Below are positions 23,943 to 34,752 of a stretch of 64,000 nt of DNA, in pieces. The notes beneath the pieces are model-generated. The model made no database searches, had not been told where the DNA came from, and worked only from the letters and a program-made list of their open reading frames with translations. A program made the position numbers and the translations under genes. Where the stretch lies: assembly GCF_024298865.1 (NCBI RefSeq), contig NZ_CP101161.1:2439227-2503226 (forward strand), in the 5' to 3' direction. Within the stretch, counting starts at the first letter, position 1; the number at the start of each line of letters is the position of its first letter. Source of the stretch: Halorarius halobius. Its GTDB lineage: Archaea > Halobacteriota > Halobacteria > Halobacteriales > Haloarculaceae.

Positions 23943-25466
23943 ATGGACCGTCGCCGCTTTCTCGCTTCGTTGGGCGTCGCGGCCGGGCTCGCCGGCTGTT
24001 CGTCGGTCGGCGACCCCGCGGACAGTTCGCCGTCCGAGACGCTGACGCCCGTCGACCCATCCGAGACCACGACACCGACGGAGACGCCCGAGTCGACGCC
24101 CGACGACGACCCCGAGTTCCGGCTGGGAGATGCCAGCGTTGTCAGTCTCGAGACCGGCCCGCGGACGCTGTCGCTGTCGCCGCCGGTCTCGCGCGGCCCC
24201 GACGGCGCGGTAGTCGAAATGCGGTTCGCCGGGACGGCGACCGCCGACTCGCCCGCACGGGTGACCGCGACGCTCACGAACGACAACGACTGGTCGAACA
24301 CGTTCCGACTCCGCGAGATAGCACCGTTCCAAGAGGTGAACACTGCGCGTCTGCGGGACCTCGACACCGACCGCGAGACGACGCTGTATCTCGCGCCGAC
24401 CGCGAACCACGACCTCGTGGACGCCGACCCCGGCTACGAGCGCGGGCCCGAGGGGTACTGGCAGGCCACCGAGGTACCGCCGAAGCTCCCGTCGACGCTA
24501 CGGCTCGCACCCGGCGAGTCCATCCACGGCGAGTATCTCCTGCTCGGCTACTGGGAACGGCGCGGGTTCCCGACCGGTCGCTACCAGTTCGGCTACGACG
24601 AGAGCGCGTTCGGAATCGCGGCGTGGGATACCGAGACGCCGGGCCCGACGCGCGACTCCCGGTTCGAGGACCGTGTCGTGCCGGACCTGCCCGACGGCGA
24701 CACCACGGACTGGTACCACGAGGCCGACGCGAACGCGGGCGTCTACCTCGAACCGGCCACCGAGCAGGCCGACGCGCCCGCAACGTTCACATTCGAGTTG
24801 GTCAACCACACGGCCGACCCCGTCCCGGGGAACCCGTACGACTGGGGGCTGTACAAACTGGTCGACGGCGAGTGGTTCCACGTGGCGCCGTGGGGAGTCA
24901 ACGTGCCCGCCAGCGCCGTCTCCCCCGGCGAGCGGTTCGACTACGCCGTCCACGCGTTCCACGGCGATTCCATCCGCTGTGACGACGAGGCGACCGGCGG
25001 CGCGGTCGGCCACCTCGGCGGCGGGACCTACGCGGTCCGCGCGGGGTTCTCGCGGCGGGACTCGGGGACGAACGCCGCGCTCGTCGGGTTCGAGGCGCCC
25101 GCGTTGGAGGTGACGCCCACGGGCGAGGCGACAGTAGAGACCCGGGACGGCCGCACCGTCGTCACCCGGCCCGAGTGGAACGACGGCGACCACCCGGCGA
25201 ACGCGACGCTAACCGTCCAACCCACCGGCGACGCGGCCGACGCCCGCCGGCTCATCCCCGAGCAGGTGTATCGGCGGCCGTTCCGTGGACTCCGAGACGT
25301 GGTGCCGTACCTTTCGGAGACGCCCGTCGTGCTCCGTGCCGACGAGCACGTCGTCGACGGCGTGGTCGGGTACGACGCGCGCCGCAGAGCGTTCCGCTAC
25401 GACGGCGAGACGTACGTCGCTGAGGCGGACCGCGACGGTCGAGAGACCGCGACGGGGTCCCGCTGA
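23943..25466 (+). CDS. Tat-exported lipoprotein of unknown function
   Basis: A 507-residue protein with a twin-arginine signal and lipobox: MDRRRFLASLGVAAGLAGC, the lipidated Cys being residue 19. A Ser/Thr/Pro/Glu linker (about residues 22-57) tethers the domain outside the cell. The rest is predicted mainly beta, with repeated ...ATFTFELVNHTADPVPGNPYDWGLYKL-type segments and a final domain (GEATVETRDGRTVVTRPEWN...). Family not recognised. There are two segments of similar theme (ARVTATLTNDNDW and ATFTFELVNHTADP), which may mark two Ig-like folds. It is convergent with aroC, with one base between the stop codons. A surface or solute-related role is only inference. Confidence 0.75.
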   Translation: MDRRRFLASLGVAAGLAGCSSVGDPADSSPSETLTPVDPSETTTPTETPESTPDDDPEFRLGDASVVSLETGPRTLSLSPPVSRGPDGAVVEMRFAGTATADSPARVTATLTNDNDWSNTFRLREIAPFQEVNTARLRDLDTDRETTLYLAPTANHDLVDADPGYERGPEGYWQATEVPPKLPSTLRLAPGESIHGEYLLLGYWERRGFPTGRYQFGYDESAFGIAAWDTETPGPTRDSRFEDRVVPDLPDGDTTDWYHEADANAGVYLEPATEQADAPATFTFELVNHTADPVPGNPYDWGLYKLVDGEWFHVAPWGVNVPASAVSPGERFDYAVHAFHGDSIRCDDEATGGAVGHLGGGTYAVRAGFSRRDSGTNAALVGFEAPALEVTPTGEATVETRDGRTVVTRPEWNDGDHPANATLTVQPTGDAADARRLIPEQVYRRPFRGLRDVVPYLSETPVVLRADEHVVDGVVGYDARRRAFRYDGETYVAEADRDGRETATGSR

Positions 25467-25467
25467 C

Positions 25468-26694
25468 TCACTCCTCGTCGACCGACTCCGCGCTCGTGGC
25501 GGCGTCGTCGGGGTCCGACTGCGGCGACGACGGGTGGTAGTCGGTGGCGTACTCGCCGGGCCGGTCGTCGAGCCGGTCGGGGTTGATGCGCCCGCCCAGA
25601 AGCATGAAGTCCAGCACCGTGCAGTACAGCATCGCCTCGACGACGGGCACCGCTCGCGGCGGCAGGGAGGGGTCGTGACGGCCGACGACCTGAATCTCCT
25701 TCTCCTCGCCCGTCTCCCAGTCCACGGTTCGCTGTTTCTTCGGAATCGACGTGGGTGCGTGCCACGTCACCTCGCCGTAGATGGGTTCGCCGGTGGTGAT
25801 ACCGCCCTGCAAGCCGCCGTGGTCGTTGCCGACGGGAACGGGGTCGCCCTCGTCGCTCGCGACCTCCTCGCGGCTCCCGTCGTCGAACTCCCAGTCCTCG
25901 TTGCGGTCGATGCCGCGCACCTCGCGAGCGTCGCGCCCGAGGCCGAACTCGAAGGCCGTCGTCGCCGGAATCGACATCATCGCCTGTCCCAGCCGGGACG
26001 GAACGCTGTCGAACCGTGGCGCGCCGAGCCCCCGGGGGACGCCGCGCGCCTCGAAGTAGATGGAACCGCCGATGGAGTCGCCCTCCTCCTGGTAGCGGTC
26101 GATGGCCTCGCGCATCTCCTCAGCCGTCTCCGGGTGGGCACACCGGACCTCGTTCTCCTCCGTGTGTTCGAGCATCTCCTCGAACGTGACCTCGGGTGCG
26201 GTGATGCCGCCTATCTGGTTGACGTGGGCCTTTATCTCGATGTCGTACTCGGACTGGTCGAGCACCTGCTTGGCGACGGCGCCGGCCGCGACCCAGTTCA
26301 CCGTCTCCCGGGCCGAGGAGCGGCCGCCGCCGCCCCAGTTGCGCGTGCCGAACTTCGCGGAGTAGGTGTAGTCGCCGTGCGAGGGGCGAGGCGCGGTCAC
26401 GAACGGTTCGTACTTGCCCGAGCGGGCGTCCTTGTTCTGGATGACCATCCCGATGGGCGTCCCCGTCGTGTAGCCGTCCTGCGTACCGGAGTTGATGGTC
26501 ACCTCGTCGGGCTCTCCCCGCGAGGTCGTTATCATCGACTGGCCGGGCTTCCGGCGGTCGAGTTCCCGCTGTATCTCCTCCTCGGAGAGTTCGACGCCCG
26601 CGGGACACCCCGAGACGGTACAGCCCATCGCGTCGCCGTGGCTCTCGCCGTAGGTGACGAACCGGAAGAGCCGCCCGAAACTGTTGCCGTTCAT
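25468..26694 (-). CDS. aroC: Chorismate synthase
   Basis: Converts 5-enolpyruvylshikimate-3-phosphate to chorismate using reduced FMN, the last shikimate-pathway step. The protein has 408 residues with the family motifs GNSFGRLFRFVTYGESHG at the N-terminus, RPSHGDYTYSAKFG, GGGRSSARETVNWVAAGA and GNDHGGLQGGITTGEP. The C-terminal tail (residues after about 375) is an acidic extension. The start at 26694 (MNGNSFGRL) is the conventional family start. The frame offers a GTG two codons earlier. aroA lies 168 bases upstream on the same strand. Confidence 0.97.
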   Translation of the reverse strand: MNGNSFGRLFRFVTYGESHGDAMGCTVSGCPAGVELSEEEIQRELDRRKPGQSMITTSRGEPDEVTINSGTQDGYTTGTPIGMVIQNKDARSGKYEPFVTAPRPSHGDYTYSAKFGTRNWGGGGRSSARETVNWVAAGAVAKQVLDQSEYDIEIKAHVNQIGGITAPEVTFEEMLEHTEENEVRCAHPETAEEMREAIDRYQEEGDSIGGSIYFEARGVPRGLGAPRFDSVPSRLGQAMMSIPATTAFEFGLGRDAREVRGIDRNEDWEFDDGSREEVASDEGDPVPVGNDHGGLQGGITTGEPIYGEVTWHAPTSIPKKQRTVDWETGEEKEIQVVGRHDPSLPPRAVPVVEAMLYCTVLDFMLLGGRINPDRLDDRPGEYATDYHPSSPQSDPDDAATSAESVDEE

Positions 26695-26862
26695 TACCAC
26701 GGCGTCGGGCGGGCGGCCGCTTATACCTTACAATCGGTGCAAGCCGGACCGAGGGTTGAAATACGGGGGCGCGGCCACCGGTCCCGTGACCTGAGCACAG
26801 TCCGGGTCGGGACGAGGCCGTAGCGCGGGACACCGACTCGGGGCGAGATATCCGCCTGTTCG

Positions 26863-28143
26863 CTACTCGATGGCCGCGCCGAGGTCACGAAGCGTGTCGA
26901 AGAACCCGGGGAACGACACGTCGACGTGGTCGGCCCCCTCGATGGTCGTCGTCCCCTCGGCGACTAGCCCGACCAGCGCCAGCGCCATGATGATACGGTG
27001 GTCGTCGTGCCCCGCGACGGTGGCGCCACGCAGGTCGGACTCGCCGCCCCGGACCACCAGTTCGTCCTCGCGCTCTTCGACGACCGCACCGAGCGTCTCC
27101 AGTTCGGTCGCCATCGCGCTCACCCGGTCCGTCTCCTTGTAGCGGACATGCTCGCAGTCCGTGATGCGGGTGGTGCCGTCGGCCGCGGCACCCACGGCGG
27201 CGATGGTCGGGAGCAGGTCCGGAGTGTCCGCCACGCCCACCTCGACGCCCGAGAGGTCGGACCGAGCGACGACGATTTCGCCGGCCTCGCGGTCCCACTC
27301 GAGGGCCGCGCCCATCCGCTCTAACACGTCGACGATGGCCGAGTCGCCCTGCGCGCTCGGACGCGCACCCTCGACAGTCAGTTCGCCGTCGGCCGCGAGC
27401 GCGCCCGCCGACAGCAGGTACGACATCGAGGAGAAGTCGCCCGGAACGGCGTACTCCCCGTCGGCGGGTGCGTACGACTGTCCCCCCGGCACGGAGAACC
27501 CCGCGTCCGTCTTCGTCGCCTCGACGCCGAAGTCGTCGAGCAGTTCGAGCGTGATGTCGACGTACGGCGCGGATTTCAGCTCGGTCGTCAACTCCACGTC
27601 GATACCCTCCGGCGTGACCGCGCCCGCCATCAACAGCGCGGTGATGTACTGCGAGGAGACGTCCCCCCGAATGGACACCTCTCCCCCGTCGATGGGGCCG
27701 CCGACGACCAGCGGCGCCTGCCCGTTGCCGCGCGTCGACTCGGCGCGCGCGCCGAGCGCGTCGAGCGCCTCCAGCAGCGGTCCCTGCGGCCGCGACCGGA
27801 GCGAGTCGTCGCCCGTGAGCACCGTCAGCCCGTCGGCCAGCGCCGCGGTCGCCGTCGTGAGCCGCATCGTCGTCCCGGAGTTCGCGCAGTCGAGCACGTC
27901 GTCGGGCACGTCGGGTCGGCCGTCGAACCCGACCACCTCGATGCTCCCCTCGCGGCGCTCGACGGTGCCGCCGAACGCCTCGACGGCCCGCGCCGTCGCC
28001 CGGGTGTCCGCGGAGTCGAGCGGGTCAGTGACGGTCGCACCCTGCCCGTGGCCGGCGGCCAGTATCGCCCGGTGGGTGTAGCTCTTCGACGGTGGGGCAC
28101 GGACCCGACCCGCGACCCGCGATGGGGAGACGGAGACGTTCAC
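26863..28143 (-). CDS. aroA: 3-phosphoshikimate 1-carboxyvinyltransferase (EPSP synthase)
   Basis: Joins shikimate-3-phosphate and phosphoenolpyruvate in the sixth shikimate-pathway step. The 426-residue length is normal. Motifs are [20 protein letters not shown] (Lys and Arg of the active site), [82 protein letters not shown] and [13 protein letters not shown]. The start [12 protein letters not shown] at 28143 gives a full N-terminal domain. It lies upstream of aroC on the same strand and is divergent from the M24 peptidase gene. Confidence 0.97.
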   Translation of the reverse strand: MNVSVSPSRVAGRVRAPPSKSYTHRAILAAGHGQGATVTDPLDSADTRATARAVEAFGGTVERREGSIEVVGFDGRPDVPDDVLDCANSGTTMRLTTATAALADGLTVLTGDDSLRSRPQGPLLEALDALGARAESTRGNGQAPLVVGGPIDGGEVSIRGDVSSQYITALLMAGAVTPEGIDVELTTELKSAPYVDITLELLDDFGVEATKTDAGFSVPGGQSYAPADGEYAVPGDFSSMSYLLSAGALAADGELTVEGARPSAQGDSAIVDVLERMGAALEWDREAGEIVVARSDLSGVEVGVADTPDLLPTIAAVGAAADGTTRITDCEHVRYKETDRVSAMATELETLGAVVEEREDELVVRGGESDLRGATVAGHDDHRIIMALALVGLVAEGTTTIEGADHVDVSFPGFFDTLRDLGAAIE

Positions 28144-28227
28144 GTCCGGGGGTCGTCGCCGGTCGAAAAGAGGCTACCGGCCCCGGCAGACGGTAGCCTT
28201 TAGCCGGCGCGCACCCCACGCGAGGGC

Positions 28228-29400
28228 ATGGACCCCGACCTCTCTCGACTCGACGACTACCTCGACGAGAACGACCTCGACGGCTACCTCATCGAGGCCG
28301 ACGGCGACGACTCCGACCAGCGGTATCTCTCCGGGTTCACCGCCCCGGACCCGTTCGGAACGCTGTACACAGGCGAGACGCACCTGCTGGTCTCGTCGCT
28401 GGAGTACGGCCGGGCCAAGCGCGAGGCCCGGGCGGACACGGTCGAGCGGAGCGCCGACTACGACGGCCAACAGAAGATCGAGGAGTACGGCGAACACGAG
28501 GGAAGCCATCGCTTGCTTGCGGAGTTCCTGCGCACCCACGACGCCGAATCGGTCGCCGTGCCCAACGAGTTCCCCGCGGGCACCGCCGACGGCGCCCGCG
28601 AGCAGGGCATCGAGGTGACCGTCGACCACGACGGCGTCGTCGAACACATCCGCGCGACGAAGCTCCCGGAGGAACTCGACCACGTGCGCGACGCCCAGAA
28701 GGCCAACGAGCGGGCGATGGCCACCGCCGAGCGTCTCGTTCGGGAGGCGGACGTGAACGGCGACGGCGAACTCGTCCACGACGGCGACGTGCTGACGAGC
28801 GAGCGCGTCAAGACCGAAATCGAAATCAGCCTCCTGCGGGACGGCTACGCGCTCGATACGACCATCGTCGCCTGCGGTGCCGACGCCGCGGACCCCCACG
28901 ACCGTGGCTCCGGGCCGCTCCGAGCCGACGAATCCATCATCGTCGACATCTTCCCGCGGTCGAAGGAGACCGGCTACTTCGCCGACATGACGCGAACGTT
29001 CGTGAAGGGCGCCCCGAGCGACACGGTCCAGGAGTGGTACGACCTGACGCTGGAAGCCAAGGAGGCCGCGCTAGACGCACTCGGGCCTGGCGTCTCCGGG
29101 AGCGAGGTCCACGGCGCCGTCTGTGACGTGTACGAGGACGCCGGTCTGCCGACGCTCCGCTCGGACCCGGAGACGGAGACGGGGTTCATCCACACGACGG
29201 GCCACGGCGTCGGTCTCGACATCCACGAGTACCCCCGCGTCTCGACGGCGGACAACGAACTCGAACCGGGCCACGTCGTCACAATCGAACCCGGCCTGTA
29301 CGACCCCGAGGTCGGCGGCGTCCGCATCGAGGACATCGTCGTCGTCACCGAGGACGGCTACGAGAACTTCACCGACTACGAGACGTCGCTGGTCGTGTAG
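28228..29400 (+). CDS. M24 family Xaa-Pro dipeptidase/aminopeptidase
   Basis: A 390-residue metallopeptidase of the creatinase/aminopeptidase P fold. The N-terminal domain (to about residue 140) contains [18 protein letters not shown]. The catalytic domain shows the metal ligands in [19 protein letters not shown] (two Asp), [13 protein letters not shown] (His), TIEPGLY (Glu) and RIEDIVVV (Glu). It probably releases N-terminal residues from X-Pro peptides in the cytoplasm. It precedes tyrA by 46 bases on the same strand. Confidence 0.92.
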   Translation: MDPDLSRLDDYLDENDLDGYLIEADGDDSDQRYLSGFTAPDPFGTLYTGETHLLVSSLEYGRAKREARADTVERSADYDGQQKIEEYGEHEGSHRLLAEFLRTHDAESVAVPNEFPAGTADGAREQGIEVTVDHDGVVEHIRATKLPEELDHVRDAQKANERAMATAERLVREADVNGDGELVHDGDVLTSERVKTEIEISLLRDGYALDTTIVACGADAADPHDRGSGPLRADESIIVDIFPRSKETGYFADMTRTFVKGAPSDTVQEWYDLTLEAKEAALDALGPGVSGSEVHGAVCDVYEDAGLPTLRSDPETETGFIHTTGHGVGLDIHEYPRVSTADNELEPGHVVTIEPGLYDPEVGGVRIEDIVVVTEDGYENFTDYETSLVV

Positions 29401-29446
29401 GCGTCGAGCGAACCCCTTTTGCACCCCGGCCCGATACCGGCTACTG

Positions 29447-30172
29447 ATGCGACTACTCGTCGTGGGCGCGGGCGAGATGGGCCGCTGGCTCGCCGAGAGC
29501 CTCGCCCCCGCCTTCGATGTCGCGGTCACCGACGTCGACCAGGCCGTCGCCCGCGACGCCGCGGCCGTCGTCGACGCCAGGGTCGCCGACGACGGCGAGA
29601 CGTTCGACGCCGTCTGCTTCGCCGTCCCGATGAGCGCCGTCGACGATGCCGTCGCCGCCCACGCTGACCGCGCCGACCGCGCGTTGCTCGACGTGACCGG
29701 CGAGATGACGACCGCGCTGGACGCGATGCGGGATGTGGCACCGGACCGCGAGCGGCTGTCGACCCACCCGCTGTTCGCGGCCGCCAACGCCCCCGGCAAC
29801 GTCGCCGTCGTCCGCGATGCCGTCGGCCCGGTCACCGACGCGGTGGTCGACGCACTCGAGGTCGCCGGCAACGAGGTCTTCGAGACCACGGCCGCCGAAC
29901 ACGACCGCGCGATGGAGACGGTGCAGGCGAAGGCGCACGCGGCCGTGCTCGCGTACGCGCTGGCGGCCGAAGACGTCCGTGAGGAGTTCCACACGCCGCT
30001 GTCCGGCCCGCTCCAGCAGTTGGTCGACCAACTGCTCGACAACAACCCCCGCGTGTACGCCGAGATACAGGCCGCCTTCGACGGCGCCGACGGGGTGGCC
30101 GACGCCGCTCGACGGATAGCGGATGCCGACACCGAGACGTTCGTCGACCTGTACGAGGAGGCGTCACGATGA
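29447..30172 (+). CDS. tyrA: Prephenate dehydrogenase (TyrA, short form)
   Basis: NAD(P)-dependent dehydrogenase converting prephenate to 4-hydroxyphenylpyruvate for tyrosine synthesis. The protein has 241 residues with the dinucleotide loop VVGAGEMG (Gly7-Gly12), LLDVTGEMTTALDAM, STHPLFAAANAPGNVAVV (the HPLF/HPMF motif) and a C-terminal helical dimer domain. It lacks the fused chorismate mutase and ACT domains of longer forms. The chorismate mutase is separate at 44955. It overlaps the Rsm22-like gene by 4 bases (ATGA). Confidence 0.93.
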   Translation: MRLLVVGAGEMGRWLAESLAPAFDVAVTDVDQAVARDAAAVVDARVADDGETFDAVCFAVPMSAVDDAVAAHADRADRALLDVTGEMTTALDAMRDVAPDRERLSTHPLFAAANAPGNVAVVRDAVGPVTDAVVDALEVAGNEVFETTAAEHDRAMETVQAKAHAAVLAYALAAEDVREEFHTPLSGPLQQLVDQLLDNNPRVYAEIQAAFDGADGVADAARRIADADTETFVDLYEEASR

Positions 30173-31587
30173 ACCCCGACCAGCGCGAGGCGGTGCTCGA
30201 CAACGCCCGCTACCTTCGCGAGGTGCGACCCATCGATCCGGAGGAGATATACGAGTACGTCGACGGCCAGCCCCATCCGGCCGTCGTCCGGCAGGTCCTG
30301 CGGGAACACGCCGTCGAACTCGGCGTCCGCGAGACCGACGAGGGGACGTTCGTCCCCGTCGAGGAAGGCCCGCTGTCGGTTACGTTCGCCGGCGTCGAGT
30401 CGTTCCCCGAGCGGTACGGCCGCACGCTGGAGGACCTGCTCGTCGACGAGTTCGGGGCCGGCTGGCCCGACGGCGAATCGGGCGACGACCTGCGGGCGAC
30501 GGTCCGCGAGTTGAAGGCCGACTACCTCGAGGGCACGGCCGTCGAGTACGACTACCGGACGGCGCTGGCGTACGCGCTCTACCATCTGCCGGACTACTAC
30601 GCCGTCGTCCAGTACGTGCTGGCACGGCTGGCGGACCACGGCCTCCTCGACCGTCGCCTGCGCGTGCTCGACGTGGGCGCAGGGGTCGGGGGGCCGATGC
30701 TCGGCGTCCACGACCTCGTGCCCGACGACAGCGTCGTCGAGTATCATGCGGTCGAGCCGTCCGCGGCGGCCGACGTGTTCGAGGCGTTCGTCGGGGAGAC
30801 CCGCCCCGGGTTCGACACGCGCGTCCACCGCACGACTGCGGAGGCGTTCGACCTCGACGCCACCTTCGACATCGTGCTGTTCGCCAACGTCCTCTCGGAA
30901 CTCGACGACCCCGAATCCGTCGCGGCCCGCTATGCGGAGTCGGTCGCCGAGGACGGGTCGCTCGTCGGTATCGCACCCGCGGACCGCAACACGGCCGTCG
31001 GGCTCCGCGAGGTGGAACGGTCGCTCGAAGCGGCGGGCTACGGCGTCTGGGGGCCACAGGTCCGGCTGTGGCCCGACTGTCGGCCGACCGACGAGGGGTG
31101 GAGCTTCGACGTCCAGCCCGACCTGGCGGTGCCGCCGTTCCAGCGGCGACTCGACGAGGGAGACCGGGCGGCGGCTGACGGCACCGCGGGCGACGGCGAG
31201 TTTGTCAACGTCGACGTGCAGTACGCCTTCTCGGTCGTCCGCCACGACGACGAGCGGATGGTCGCGTTCCGCCCGGACGCCTCCCGATTCGCGCGGTTCG
31301 CGGACAGCGAGACGCACGTCACTAACCGCGTCGACTGCGTGGCGCTGAAACTGTCCCACGACCTCGCCGAGGACGGCAACCCGCTCTACAAGGTGTCGGA
31401 CGGCTCGGAGGCGGTCGACCACTACGCCGTTCTCACCCGCGAATCGGCGCTCAACCGCGACCTCTCGCGGGCGGCGTACGGCGACCCGCTCGCGTTCGAG
31501 AACGCCCTCGTGCTGTGGAACGACGACGAGGGGGCGTACAACCTCGTGGTCGACGCGGAGACGGTCGTGGACCGTCTCGCCGGGTAG
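30169..31587 (+). CDS. Rsm22-like class I SAM methyltransferase
   Basis: A 472-residue protein with a central methyltransferase fold. The segment YDYRTALAYALYHLPDYYAVV immediately precedes RVLDVGAGVGGPMLG (motif I, about residues 165-176), as in the Rsm22/METTL17 group of ribosome-associated methyltransferases. FDIVLFANVLSELDD is a later motif. I see only two cysteines (in LWPDC and VDCVA), so the four-Cys iron-sulfur cluster known in some mitochondrial relatives is not evident. It is translationally coupled to tyrA. The substrate, possibly small-subunit rRNA or an assembly role, is inference. Confidence 0.75.
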   Translation: MNPDQREAVLDNARYLREVRPIDPEEIYEYVDGQPHPAVVRQVLREHAVELGVRETDEGTFVPVEEGPLSVTFAGVESFPERYGRTLEDLLVDEFGAGWPDGESGDDLRATVRELKADYLEGTAVEYDYRTALAYALYHLPDYYAVVQYVLARLADHGLLDRRLRVLDVGAGVGGPMLGVHDLVPDDSVVEYHAVEPSAAADVFEAFVGETRPGFDTRVHRTTAEAFDLDATFDIVLFANVLSELDDPESVAARYAESVAEDGSLVGIAPADRNTAVGLREVERSLEAAGYGVWGPQVRLWPDCRPTDEGWSFDVQPDLAVPPFQRRLDEGDRAAADGTAGDGEFVNVDVQYAFSVVRHDDERMVAFRPDASRFARFADSETHVTNRVDCVALKLSHDLAEDGNPLYKVSDGSEAVDHYAVLTRESALNRDLSRAAYGDPLAFENALVLWNDDEGAYNLVVDAETVVDRLAG

Positions 31588-31617
31588 CTTTTTGCACCCG
31601 GTGCTCCTCTCGCTCGT

Positions 31618-32400
31618 ATGGAGATCCTGCTCACCAACGACGACGGCATCGAGGCCGACGGCCTCCACGCCATCTACGACGCCCTCTCGGACGTCGGTGA
31701 CGTGACCGCCGTCGCGCCCGCGACCGACCAGAGTGCGGTCGGCCGGATGATGTCACACGAGGTCGACATCGACGAGCACGACCTCGGCTACGCCGTCCAC
31801 GGCACGCCGACCGACTGCGTGGTCGCGGCCGTCGGCGCGCTCGACCTGACGCCGGACCTCGTCGTCTCCGGCTGTAACCGCGGCGCGAACCTCGGCGAGT
31901 ACGTGCTCGGGCGGTCGGGAACGGTGTCGGCGGCCGTCGAGGCGGCCTTCTTCGGTCTGCCGGCCATCGCTGTCTCGCTGTACGTCCCGGTCGGCGAGGA
32001 CATCTCCACGAGCGACTTCCCGGTCGACTACGGCGAGTACGCCGAGGCGGCCCGCGCCACCCGGTATCTGGTCAAACACACCGTCGACACCGGCGTGTTC
32101 GAGCAGGCGGACTACCTCAACGTCAACTGCCCCGTCCCGGGCGACGAGCAGGCCCAGATGGTCGTCACCCGTCCCTCCCGCGTGTACGACATGGACGCCG
32201 AACGCGAGGGGACGACTATCCACCTGGAGGACCGCATCTGGGAGCGGATGGCCGAGGGCGACATCACCGACCCCGAGGGGACCGACCGCCGCGCCGTCGT
32301 CGAGGGCCGGGTGTCGGTGTCGCCGCTCACCGCCCCGCACACGACCGAACACCACGAAGTGCTCGACGGGCTCGTCGTCGGCTACGACGACCCCAACTGA
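31618..32400 (+). CDS. surE: 5'/3'-nucleotidase SurE
   Basis: A 260-residue SurE nucleoside-monophosphate phosphatase. The metal site is in MEILLTNDDGIEADG (Asp8, Asp9), with SGCNRGANLGEYVLGRSGTVSAA further on giving the conserved Asn and Gly-rich loop. The C-terminal segments DLTPDLV and VSVSPLTAPHTTEH match the family. A short AT-rich stretch (CTTTTTG) 30 bases upstream may be its promoter. It is followed by a 172-base gap. Confidence 0.94.
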   Translation: MEILLTNDDGIEADGLHAIYDALSDVGDVTAVAPATDQSAVGRMMSHEVDIDEHDLGYAVHGTPTDCVVAAVGALDLTPDLVVSGCNRGANLGEYVLGRSGTVSAAVEAAFFGLPAIAVSLYVPVGEDISTSDFPVDYGEYAEAARATRYLVKHTVDTGVFEQADYLNVNCPVPGDEQAQMVVTRPSRVYDMDAEREGTTIHLEDRIWERMAEGDITDPEGTDRRAVVEGRVSVSPLTAPHTTEHHEVLDGLVVGYDDPN

Positions 32401-32457
32401 CGCCGTCGGCGGGCGTCCCGGCCGGTGACTCCACGGAACGTGGGGGGATGTGACGAG

Positions 32458-32475
32458 GTAACGCATTACAGTTAC
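32458..32475. promoter_or_regulatory. GTAAC-N8-GTTAC inverted repeat before the aldehyde dehydrogenase gene
   Basis: Perfect 5-base arms GTAAC (32458-32462) and GTTAC (32471-32475) with an 8-base AT-containing spacer lie about 100 bases before the gene at 32573. The half-site also occurs in the palindrome upstream of the cox operon. The rest of the 172-base gap shows no gene. Confidence 0.4.
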
Positions 32476-32572
32476 TCGCGTCCTGCCACAGCCACTACCG
32501 AAACCAGAACCAGTTCCGCATTCCGGCAACTGCCCGAAAGTGTTTCGTCCGTCCCGCCGGAAGCCACGACGG

Positions 32573-34090
<1,518 letters not shown>

Positions 34091-34110
34091 CCGCGCCGCG
34101 CCCCGGCGGG

Positions 34111-34752
34111 TCAGCCGTCCCGTCGCCGCGATTCCAGCGCCTCCCGCGTGTCGATGTCCGTCCTGATGCCCGGGTCGTCGACCGCGACCAGCGCGGCGTC
34201 GTCGTGGCCGAGCAGCACCGAGCGGCCCCCCACGTCGCCCTCGACCCCGCGGAGCGCGTCGAAACAGTCACGGTCGAACAGCACCGGGTTCCCCCGCGAC
34301 CCCTCGTGAGCGACGGCCAGCGCCGCGCCCGCGTCGGCCCGGTACGCGGCCACCAGCACCTCCACGGTCCCGGGCGAGACGAACGGCATGTCGCCGGGCA
34401 GGAACACGACCGCCTCGACTCCGCGCTCGGTCGCGGCGTCGACGCCCGCCCGAACGGACGCCGACTGTCCCGTCTGGTAGGCGGGGTTCGACGCGAACGA
34501 CACGTCCAAGCCGGCGAGCGCGTCGCGCACGGCGGTCGCCTCGTGGCCCACGACGACGACCACCTCCAGCCCGGCGTCGAGCAGGGTGGTCGCCGCCCGG
34601 CGGACCAGCGGCTCGCCGCCGACCGTCGCCAGGAGCTTGTTCGCGTCGCCGAACCGGGAACTCGTGCCGGCGGCGAGCACCACACCGAGGACGCCCGACG
34701 TGTCGGGCCTCCCGGCGGGCGCGTCGACGACGGGGAGGCCGTCGTCGGTCAT
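34111..34752 (-). CDS. mocA: MocA-like molybdenum cofactor nucleotidyltransferase
   Basis: A 213-residue GT-A fold nucleotidyltransferase. The N-terminal signature VVLAAGTSSRFGDANKLLAT is closer to MocA, which transfers CMP to form molybdopterin cytosine dinucleotide, than to MobA, which uses LxGGxSxRMGxDK-like sequences. FLPGDMPFVSPGTVEVLV and NPVLFDRDCF are further family motifs. MocA-type cofactor is used by xanthine-oxidase-family enzymes such as the CoxL homologue nearby. It overlaps moeA by 4 bases. The nucleotide specificity is inferred from the motif and the neighbours. Confidence 0.85.
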   Translation of the reverse strand: MTDDGLPVVDAPAGRPDTSGVLGVVLAAGTSSRFGDANKLLATVGGEPLVRRAATTLLDAGLEVVVVVGHEATAVRDALAGLDVSFASNPAYQTGQSASVRAGVDAATERGVEAVVFLPGDMPFVSPGTVEVLVAAYRADAGAALAVAHEGSRGNPVLFDRDCFDALRGVEGDVGGRSVLLGHDDAALVAVDDPGIRTDIDTREALESRRRDG

